The notes under the pieces are model-generated. The model was given only the letters and a program-made list of their open reading frames with translations. It did no database searches and was not told the origin of the DNA. Made by a program: the position numbers and the translations under genes. A stretch of 13,172 nucleotides of DNA from JAZDJP01 sp043803805 (GTDB lineage Bacteria; Planctomycetota; JAZDJP01): assembly GCA_043803805.1 (NCBI GenBank), contig JAZDJP010000119.1:1-13172 (forward strand), given 5' to 3'. Of the stretch, positions 1 through 5,468 are shown piece by piece (position 1 is the first letter of the stretch; every line of letters starts with the position of its first letter).

Positions 1-74
1 ATCTGGCGGTCCTGCGCCACCACCAGGGCGATCATCTGCTCCTTGGAAAGGTGTTGAAGTGCTGCAACTTCCAT
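1..74 (-). CDS. IS66-family transposase (TnpC-like), N-terminal 24 residues only
   Basis: The minus strand from ATG at 74 reads MEVAALQHLSKEQMIALVVA and continues open to the window edge. The LSKEQ-IALV-AQ pattern is what I know from the extreme N-terminus of IS66-type transposases, where it leads into the leucine-zipper segment. Only 24 codons are visible, so no catalytic DDE residues can be checked. No good ribosome-binding site precedes the ATG, and the frame stays open a little further upstream, so the start is provisional. The transposase ATG lies only about 65 bp from the inferred IS end, which fits the single-gene (ISBst12-like) IS66 subgroup without tnpA and tnpB. The opposite strand is also open here, in frame with the restriction-gene fragment, which I take to be chance. 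Confidence 0.6.
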   Translation of the reverse strand, partial: MEVAALQHLSKEQMIALVVAQDRQ

Positions 75-138
75 GTAGAATACTATCGTCCAGCCGGCGA
101 AAAATCTGCGTCGGATTTTTCTGGCCGTGAACGGTTAC
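1..138 (-). mobile_element. IS66-like insertion sequence, one terminus, cut by window edge
   Basis: The end is placed at 138 because the minus strand there starts GTAACCGTTCACGGCCAG. A terminus of the form GTAA(C)C..., with CGTGAACGGTTAC on the other strand, is typical of IS66-family inverted repeats as I know them. Between the end and the transposase start lies a small stem (AAAAATC at 100-106, GATTTTT at 114-120). Coding similarity to a restriction enzyme begins immediately beyond the end, so this is an insertion junction. The other terminus and the target duplication are outside the window. Confidence 0.55.
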
Positions 139-1040
139 TGAAATCCATTGACGAAGAATCGAAGGAAGAGAAAGACCCGAAAAACCGGACGAGTTATGCG
201 AAGAAGTTCTCGTTGGCGAAGTGTCAGGAGATCGTTGAGGCTTCGCTGAAACGCACCAAGATCAAGTCCGGCCGGGTCACCGAGGAGAATCGTCAGAAGT
301 TCTTGCGAGCTCTCGGTACGTTGATGCGCAGGTCAGCCAAGCGGGTTGTCTACCGGCAAAAGGCGAAGGCGTTGATGATCGTGAACACGGTAGAGCGGCA
401 AGGGGAGAGTTGCAGCGCCGCAGAGTTACGGTGGAAGGACAAGGCCATCTTTTTCGCCCCCGGCTGTGAGAAGACTCTGGTGGACGAGCAAGTCGAGTTT
501 TTCAACGAGGCCATTGACGAGGACGGGGATTTCACCGGCGCTGCAATACCGGTTGCCAAGACCGCTGACTTCAAGACGCCACTGAATCTGGTCATCGCCG
601 ACGCCGGTAACGAGCGCAAATTCCTGCGTCTGCTCACCGACGCGCAGAATGCCAAAGCGGTTGACGCGTGGTTGAAGAACGCGTCACAGCGGTTCTACTC
701 GATCGAATACGCATGGAAGAAGGGCGAGCACCCGAAGCGCGGGGAGTTCAATCCGGATTTCTTCATCAAGAGGGGCAACGTGGTTCATGTCGTAGAGATC
801 AAGGGCGACGAGGAGATCGCCGAACCATCGACCGAGAACGTCAAGAAGCACGAATATGCAGTCGCTCACTTTGGCCGGCTCAACGAATGGATGAAGAAGG
901 AAGGCATGTTGGTACGATATCAGTTCAATTTCCTTACACCAAAAGACTATAACCAGTTTTTCCAAAAACTACGCGACAATGACCTTGATGGATTTCGGTC
1001 GAAACTTGACGTGAAATTAGTTGAAGATGTAAGGCGTTGA
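139..1040 (+). pseudogene. type III restriction enzyme (Res)/DEAD-helicase-like protein, C-terminal fragment interrupted by IS66
   Basis: About 299 codons are open from the IS junction to the TGA at 1038-1040. The frame also runs open leftward through the IS end to the window edge, so a GTG at 51 could be called as a start, but its first 30 residues are encoded by IS DNA. The diagnostic part is NPDFFIKRGNVVHVVEIKGD (about 753-812). It carries the PD...E-x-K core of a PD-(D/E)XK nuclease, as in the C-terminal endonuclease domain of type III Res-like proteins, which are normally about 900-1000 residues with an N-terminal superfamily 2 helicase. No helicase motif is present here. The preceding region (141-560) is charged and helical. 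No modification (mod) gene is visible. The gene is probably inactive, and its 5' part should lie on the far side of the IS. Confidence 0.6.
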
Positions 1041-1404
1041 TTCCCATTGTGGACTCACTCGCCGGTTTCTTTCTTTGCGCTCCGTGGAACTCTGCCGGGG
1101 GATATGGGCCGATCCCTCCGTTTTGCTCCGGGTTTCCGGTTCATGTTCCTCGGCCACTTTGTTCTCTTTTCCTCAATTTCAAATCCACAATCCAAAATCC
1201 GAAATTCCCTGACGGATTCGACATTCGGAACTCGGCATCCCTGCTTCGCCAAGCGGCTTCGCAGGGCCCTCCGGAGCCCCTTGGGCGAAGGAGGGTCGAA
1301 ATTTCATCCGACTTCGATTCTTCTGGACTCTCTGACTCGTCATTTACTCAGCACCCAGCATTCAGAACTCAGCACTTCTCTCATTCCATCGGGGGACATG
1401 AACG
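1041..1404. repeat. Repeat-rich intergenic region 1
   Basis: No coding sequence is convincing here. From about 1175 the DNA is a mosaic of short degenerate motifs: ATCCACAATCCAAAATCC, a CGACATTCGGAACTCGG string, a hairpin module at 1267-1295, GACTC units around 1327, and runs of -ACTCAGCAC- around 1347-1378. Several pieces recur in the next gap: 1365-1397 matches 2526-2558 at 32 of 33 positions, and 1277-1296 is identical to 2167-2186. This marks a dispersed, non-coding repeat family. Bases 1041-1170 show nothing I can name. Confidence 0.75.
1267..1295. repeat. Hairpin module CCCTCC...GGAGGG
   Basis: CCCTCC (1267-1272) pairs with GGAGGG (1290-1295). Inside it, GCCC (1276-1279) pairs with GGGC (1283-1286) around a CTT loop, with a small internal loop between the stems. 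The right half recurs exactly at 2167-2186, so this is one copy of a dispersed palindromic element rather than a lone terminator. There is no T-run after it. Confidence 0.55.
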
Positions 1405-1578
1405 CTATGCTGTTTTCCTGCGACGTGCCGGTTTCGGAGGGTAGGAAACGAGGCGGTCAGGGTGCCGTTGCTCATATTTCTTCAGGTCGGCGGCGATCGC
1501 GCGCAGATCGTAGGCAAACTGTTTGGCATACTCATGCCGGATGAGCCGGACTTCATCCACGATGGGGTCGTTTGGCAT
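1405..1578 (-). CDS. Small VapC-partner protein, probable antitoxin (57 aa)
   Basis: The ATG at 1578 lies two bases after the PIN toxin stop at 1581, so the two are almost certainly co-translated. The TAG is at 1407-1405. The product begins MPNDPIVDEVRLIRHEYAKQ, continues with a helical FAYDLRAIAADLKKYEQ stretch, and ends in a proline/arginine tail (SYPPKPARRRKTA). Small proteins of the form M-xDPIVxEVRxxRxExAxxFxxDLxAI, often ending in SYPP, are familiar neighbours of this PIN subfamily and are usually annotated as hypothetical. By position it is the candidate antitoxin. It has no recognisable AbrB, RHH or Phd DNA-binding fold, so how it would neutralise the toxin or autoregulate is not visible. 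The toxin-first gene order is the reverse of most vapBC operons. Confidence 0.75.
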   Translation of the reverse strand: MPNDPIVDEVRLIRHEYAKQFAYDLRAIAADLKKYEQRHPDRLVSYPPKPARRRKTA

Positions 1579-1580
1579 GG

Positions 1581-2054
1581 CTAGTCCTCCATCAATTCCT
1601 CGGGGGTGCAGATCACCGGACAGGCGTAACCCGCGGTTTCGACAAGCGTCTCAATCTGACTCCGGTGCAAGGCGTTCGCGAGATGCTTGCAGTTCCATGT
1701 CAACAGGTAGTCAATGCCATTGACGGCGGCAAGAGAGATGTGGAGGGCATCGGCGCCTGATTCCTGCGGGATCGGGCCGGTGCCGACCAGTCGCCCCGCC
1801 AGTACGAGGGCCCCGTCATTTATCGACAGTACCGGCAATTTCCCGATAACAGCAAGCCGGGCGTTGGACATATCCGGATCGCCCCGGCTGACTTCTTGTT
1901 CGACCAGTTCGGAAATGACCAGATCAAACTCGCCGGACCGTTGATCCCACCACTGACGGGTCAGTTTTTGATGGGCGGCAACGATCACATCCCGGCTGGG
2001 ACGGCTGGTCAGGTAACTGACAACGCTGGTTTCCACATATATGCGTTCCTTCAC
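1581..2054 (-). CDS. PIN-domain toxin, VapC-like ribonuclease (157 aa)
   Basis: Predicted Mg-dependent PIN endoribonuclease, the toxin of a type II toxin-antitoxin pair. From GTG at 2054 it begins (M/V)KERIYVETSVVSYLTSRPS. Acidic metal-site candidates are E8 in the YVETS strand, E49/E52 in ISELVEQE, and D102 in SGADALH; the conserved LLTWNCKHLAN follows at 118-127. E replaces the usual first Asp of VapC, as in the ET(S/T)VVSYL subfamily. I chose GTG 2054 because family members begin at KERxYVET and because a promoter ends seven bases upstream. A TTG at 2075 would add seven residues but lies inside the promoter region. The stop is at 1583-1581, followed at once by the small partner gene. Neighbouring repeats and an IS mark this as accessory DNA. 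Confidence 0.85.
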   Translation of the reverse strand: MKERIYVETSVVSYLTSRPSRDVIVAAHQKLTRQWWDQRSGEFDLVISELVEQEVSRGDPDMSNARLAVIGKLPVLSINDGALVLAGRLVGTGPIPQESGADALHISLAAVNGIDYLLTWNCKHLANALHRSQIETLVETAGYACPVICTPEELMED

Positions 2055-2061
2055 GAGTTTC

Positions 2062-2089
2062 AGTATACCATGCAAGTCTCGTCTGACAA
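2062..2089 (-). promoter_or_regulatory. Sigma70-type promoter of the PIN toxin operon, leaderless geometry
   Basis: On the minus strand TTGTCA (2089-2084) is followed after 16 bases by TATACT (2067-2062). The GTG start of the toxin begins seven bases after the -10 box, where transcription would normally start, so the mRNA would have little or no leader. No Shine-Dalgarno sequence precedes the GTG, which agrees. Confidence 0.55.
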
Positions 2090-2126
2090 TTCATCTTTAC
2101 CCCCGGCGTGAAGTGTCGTTTGCCTG

Positions 2127-2186
2127 CCCTCCGGTTTTCCCGACGTAACCTTGGCGGAGTCGGAAACCCCTTGGGCGAAGGAGGGT
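2127..2186. repeat. Imperfect palindrome, second copy of the GGGCGAAGGAGGG module
   Basis: CCCTCC (2127-2132) and GGAGGG (2180-2185) bracket about 47 bases, with inner arms GGTTTTCCCGAC and GTCGGAAACC pairing imperfectly. The 20 bases at 2167-2186 are identical to 1277-1296. Same family as the hairpin at 1267-1295. Confidence 0.5.
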
Positions 2187-2444
2187 GGCTTGCAGAAACA
2201 CCGCAGAAAAACAACACCGCGAAAACGCGAAATCACCACGAAAACACGAAATTATTACGGAAACACCTCGGAATTGGGTTACGCGGATTTTTGCGTTACG
2301 GAGCGACGGTATTTCATCGGCATAACGTCTGATGTGTGGTAACGCCGATGACCAGTAGCGTGTGGTTCAAGGTCATTTTCGGATTCTCAACCAAATGATT
2401 CCCGCAATCCAAAATCCTCAATTCCCCTCAAAATTCGACATTCC

Positions 2445-2521
2445 CCGTGAGGGGGACGTTGTCCCTCCCGCGTGCGCCACGTGCCGTGGCTACGCGGCCA
2501 CGTGGCAACGGGGGACTCACG
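2445..2521. repeat. Long nested hairpin (REP-like palindrome)
   Basis: Three nested arms can pair: CGTGAG (2445-2450) with CTCACG (2516-2521); GTCCC (2461-2465) with GGGAC (2512-2516, sharing base 2516 with the outer arm, so the two cannot both pair fully); and the perfect 8-bp GCCACGTG (2476-2483) with CACGTGGC (2499-2506). A short GGGAC-gtt-GTCCC hairpin is an alternative fold on the left. It lies downstream of the RNase-like gene but has no T-run, so it looks more like a repetitive palindrome than a simple terminator. Confidence 0.5.
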
Positions 2522-2555
2522 TCCGGAACTCAGCACTTCTCTCATTCCGTCGGGG

Positions 2556-2616
2556 GACTCCAAGACTCTTAGACTCCCAGACTCTGCGACTCGCTGACTC
2601 GCCGACTCGCAAGACT
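2556..2616. repeat. Period-8 GACTC array at the 3' end of the RNase-like gene
   Basis: Seven consecutive 8-base units, each GACTC plus three variable bases, run from 2556 to 2611, followed by AGACT. The array stops two bases before the stop codon of the minus-strand RNase-like gene. It shares GACTCGCTGACTCG and the terminal GACTCGCAAGACT with a tract in front of fliM (11783-11819). Confidence 0.8.
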
Positions 2617-2618
2617 GG

Positions 2619-4007
2619 TTAAATCGCGTACTTCTCCCCTTCCCTCGGCACAACGATGTTCCCGCGCTTGGCCTCGACGAGTTTGGCCTGGAGCGCGAGG
2701 CACGCGTCTTCGTTGCCGTGGACGAGGAAGGTCTGCGCCGGTTTGGGCTGGAACCGCCGGTGCCACCGGACGAGCTCCTCCTGGTCGGCGTGGGAGGACA
2801 GCGACGTCATCACCACCACGTCGGCGAGCCGCCGATGCTCCTCTCCGAAGATTTTCACGATGTCCGCCTTTTCCACCAGGCGTTTGCCCAGGGTCCCTTC
2901 CGCCTGGAATCCCACGATGAGAATCGTGTTCGCGGGGTTGCCGATGTTGTGGCGCAGGTGATGGAGGATGCGCCCGGACGTGCACATCCCGGAGCTCGCG
3001 ATGATGATGGCGGGGCCCGCCAGGTCGTTGATGGCCTTGGATTCCTCGGAATCCTTGACGTAGTGGATGATGCGCATGCCGAAGGGATCCTTCCCGGACA
3101 TCATGGCCTTGTAGGTCTCCGGGTCGAAGCACTCGGGGTGGCTGCGGAAGACCTCGGTGGCGTTCACGGCCATCGGGCTGTCCACATAGGTGGGAATTTC
3201 CGGGATGAGTTTTTTTCGGAGAAGCCGGGAGAGCCGGTAGGCCAGTTCCTGGGTTCGTTCCACGGCGAAGGCCGGGATGATGATCTTCCCGCCGCGGGCG
3301 GCCGTGGCCGAGATGACCTCGGCCAGGCGCGCCTCCGCCTTCTCCTGACGGTCGTGGATCCGCACGCCGTAGGTGCTTTCCATGAGGCACGCGTCGGCGG
3401 CCGGCGGCGGTTCGGGATCCCGGAGGATGGGGATCTCCTTGCGGCCGATGTCGCCGGAGAAGGCCAGGGTGCGGCGGATGCCGTTTTCCGTGTGACTCAC
3501 CGCGACGAGCGCGGAGCCGAGGATGTGGCCGGCGTCGAAGAACTCCACGGTGAGTCCTTCCACCTCGAACGGGACGTGGTAGGGAACGCTGGTGATGGCC
3601 TTGATGGCCCGGAGGGCGTCGGCCTCGACGTAGAGGGGGTTGAAGGGCGGCAGGCCCTGCCGCTGGCGTCGTTTGTTCACGAATATGACGTCATGCTCCT
3701 GGATGTGCGCGCTGTCCAGGAGAATCACCGTGGCGAGGTCGCGCGTGGCCGGTGTGGCGTAGACGCGGCCCCGGAAGCCCTTCACGAAGAGCGTCGGGAG
3801 GTTGCCGCAGTGGTCGAGATGGGCGTGGGAAAGCACCACGGCGTCGATCGTCGCCGGGTCGAAGGGAAAGTGGCGGTTCCGGCGGTAGGCGTCCTCGCGA
3901 CTGCCCTGGAAGATGCCGCATTCGAGAAGAATATGTTTCCCGTTGTGCGCGATGAGGTGCATCGAGCCCGTCACCGTCCGGACCGCCCCGAGAAATGTGA
4001 TTTCCAT
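2619..4007 (-). CDS. MBL-fold beta-CASP RNase-like protein with RMMBL tail (462 aa)
   Basis: Predicted zinc-dependent ribonuclease of the beta-CASP group (YSH1/CPSF-like, COG1236 type), acting on RNA in the cytoplasm. Metal-binding motifs in order: HAHLDH at 61-66, DAGHILGS with H161, and FSGDIGR with D186. Beta-CASP signatures follow: the MESTYG acidic residue E210, the ASSGMCTSGRILHHL block at 337-351 with H349, and SSHADQEEL with H406. Length is normal for the family (about 450-470). The start is ATG 4007 because family members begin MEITFLGAxxxVTGS and an AAGGAGG lies just upstream (4017-4011). The frame is open 46 codons further upstream, but that part overlaps the thrC control region. 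It is transcribed divergently from thrC, and its stop abuts the GACTC array. The RNA target cannot be told from sequence. Confidence 0.92.
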   Translation of the reverse strand: MEITFLGAVRTVTGSMHLIAHNGKHILLECGIFQGSREDAYRRNRHFPFDPATIDAVVLSHAHLDHCGNLPTLFVKGFRGRVYATPATRDLATVILLDSAHIQEHDVIFVNKRRQRQGLPPFNPLYVEADALRAIKAITSVPYHVPFEVEGLTVEFFDAGHILGSALVAVSHTENGIRRTLAFSGDIGRKEIPILRDPEPPPAADACLMESTYGVRIHDRQEKAEARLAEVISATAARGGKIIIPAFAVERTQELAYRLSRLLRKKLIPEIPTYVDSPMAVNATEVFRSHPECFDPETYKAMMSGKDPFGMRIIHYVKDSEESKAINDLAGPAIIIASSGMCTSGRILHHLRHNIGNPANTILIVGFQAEGTLGKRLVEKADIVKIFGEEHRRLADVVVMTSLSSHADQEELVRWHRRFQPKPAQTFLVHGNEDACLALQAKLVEAKRGNIVVPREGEKYAI

Positions 4008-4062
4008 GTGCCTCCTTCCGCGGTTCCCGGATTCTCTTATGGAAGGGTACTCCTCCCCGCCC

Positions 4063-4091
4063 TTGAAATCAAGCCCGCACCATGATGTAAT
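4063..4091 (+). promoter_or_regulatory. Probable sigma70 promoter of thrC
   Basis: TTGAAA (4063-4068), a 17-base spacer, and TGTAAT (4086-4091). The expected start near 4098 leaves a very short leader that begins at the GGAGG (4098-4102). It lies in the 106-bp gap between two divergent genes. Confidence 0.45.
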
Positions 4092-4113
4092 AGTGATGGA
4101 GGAATATTGACCC

Positions 4114-5448
4114 ATGGAATACCGCGCCGAATTCACCTGCATCAACCGCGAATGCCGCGAGCGCTACCCGCTCGACGAGGTGGTGTACCACTGCCGCAAA
4201 TGCGGGAGCCTTCTCGAAGTCATCCACGACGCCGACGCCCTCCGCGCCCGGAGCCCCTACGCCTGGATGCGTCTTTTCGACGAGCGCAGCCACCGCAACG
4301 AGTGGCCCTACGGCAGCGGCGTGTGGGGCAAGAAGGAATGGGTCTGCCCCATGGTGGACAACGATAACGTCGTTTCGATGTACGAGGGGAGCACCAATCT
4401 CTTCTGGGCGGACCGGCTGGGCCGCGAGATGGGCCTTTCCGATCTCTGGATCAAGCTCTGCGGGAACAGCCACACCGGTTCCTTCAAGGATCTCGGGATG
4501 ACGGTGCTTGTCTCGGTGGTGAAGGAGATGCGCGCGCGCGGGAAGGACATCCCGGCGGTCGCCTGCGCCTCGACGGGGGACACCTCGGCGGCGCTCGCGG
4601 CCTACTGCGCCGCGGCCGGCATCCCCGCGATCGTCTTTTTGCCGCGGAACAAGGTGTCCATGGCCCAGCTCGTCCAGCCGGTGGCGAACGGGGCGCTGGT
4701 GCTGTCGCTCGACACCGATTTCGACGGATGCATGAAAATCGTCCGGGAGATCACCGAGAGCCACAACATCTATCTCGCCAATTCGATGAACAGCCTGCGG
4801 GTCGAGGGCCAGAAGACGGTGGCGGTGGAAATCGTCCAGCAGTTCGAGTGGGAGGCCCCGGACTGGGTCATCATCCCGGGCGGAAACCTCGGCAACCTCG
4901 CGGCGCTCGGGAAGGGATTTTCCGAGATGATGGCGCTCGGCGTCCTGAGCCGCAGGCCCCGCATCGTCTGCGCCCAGGCCGCCCACGCGAATCCGCTTTA
5001 CCGGAGTTACCTCCGCGGGTTCAAGGGATTCCGGCCCCGGAAGGCGAGGAAGACTCTGGCCAGCGCCATCCAGATCGGGAATCCCGTGAGCGTGGAGAAG
5101 GCGGTGCGTGTGCTCAAGGAATTCGACGGCATTGTGGAGCAGGCGACCGAAACGGAACTGGCCGAGGCTTGCGCCCGGGCCGACCGCACCGGGATGTTCA
5201 CCTGCCCCCACACGGGGGTGGCGCTCGCGGCCCTGTTCAAACTGGCCGCCCGGAAGGTCATCGGTCCGAAGGAGCGCGTCGTTGTCATTTCGACGGCCCA
5301 CGGTCTCAAGTTCACGGAGTTCAAGACCGGCTACCACATGGGACGCCTGCCGGGGGTGGAGAGCCGTCTCGCCAACCGTCCCGTCCCGCTCCCGGCGAGC
5401 GCCGCGAAGGTGTGGGATGTCATCCGGCGGAAATTGGCGATAGGATAA
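4114..5448 (+). CDS. thrC: Threonine synthase (444 aa)
   Basis: PLP enzyme converting O-phosphohomoserine to threonine and phosphate. An N-terminal zinc ribbon (C9, C14, C27, C30) precedes the fold-type II PLP domain, as in the threonine synthase group with a rubredoxin-like N-terminus. The PLP lysine is K125 in GSFKDLGM. A CASTGDTSAALAAY loop follows at 151-164, and the phosphate-binding GGNLGN is at 256-261. An in-frame TGA just upstream (4108-4110) fixes ATG 4114 as the first ATG. GGAGG lies at 4098-4102, a slightly long 11 bases away. No thrA, thrB or hom gene is adjacent. The DUF4832 gene starts 20 bases after the stop, so the two may be co-transcribed despite unrelated roles. Confidence 0.93.
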   Translation: MEYRAEFTCINRECRERYPLDEVVYHCRKCGSLLEVIHDADALRARSPYAWMRLFDERSHRNEWPYGSGVWGKKEWVCPMVDNDNVVSMYEGSTNLFWADRLGREMGLSDLWIKLCGNSHTGSFKDLGMTVLVSVVKEMRARGKDIPAVACASTGDTSAALAAYCAAAGIPAIVFLPRNKVSMAQLVQPVANGALVLSLDTDFDGCMKIVREITESHNIYLANSMNSLRVEGQKTVAVEIVQQFEWEAPDWVIIPGGNLGNLAALGKGFSEMMALGVLSRRPRIVCAQAAHANPLYRSYLRGFKGFRPRKARKTLASAIQIGNPVSVEKAVRVLKEFDGIVEQATETELAEACARADRTGMFTCPHTGVALAALFKLAARKVIGPKERVVVISTAHGLKFTEFKTGYHMGRLPGVESRLANRPVPLPASAAKVWDVIRRKLAIG

Positions 5449-5468
5449 TTGTTTCATTGAGAGAGAAC

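Larger units (their letters stand above)
2090..2618. repeat. Repeat-rich intergenic region 2
   Basis: No credible gene occurs between the PIN operon promoter and the end of the RNase-like gene. The stretch holds, in order: an imperfect palindrome ending in the shared GGGCGAAGGAGGG motif (2127-2186); an A-rich CACGAAAACACGAAAT-type tract (about 2195-2265); about 100 bases without recognisable structure (2266-2380); an ATCCAAAATCC-type tract (about 2400-2440); a long hairpin (2445-2521); the 33-nt repeat (2526-2558); and a period-8 GACTC array (2556-2616). Confidence 0.75.

Noticed and set aside
51..1040. Treating the frame from GTG 51 as an intact 329-residue gene
   Set aside because: Its first ~30 codons lie in the IS terminus, and the frame is open to the window edge; the coding similarity starts only after 139.
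1037..1544. Open frames through the first repeat-rich gap
   Set aside because: They translate repeat DNA and overlap the small toxin-partner gene on the other strand; no ribosome-binding site or family resemblance.
2556..2616. CRISPR array
   Set aside because: Units are only 8 bases, degenerate and without spacers.
4008..4075. Promoter for the divergent RNase-like gene
   Set aside because: The best match, TTGATT with TACCCT at 17 bases on the minus strand, has too weak a -10 box to call.
4728..5468. Extending the DUF4832 gene upstream through the thrC region
   Set aside because: The extension is an out-of-frame reading of thrC, with typical shadow composition, and ATG 5469 follows the thrC stop.
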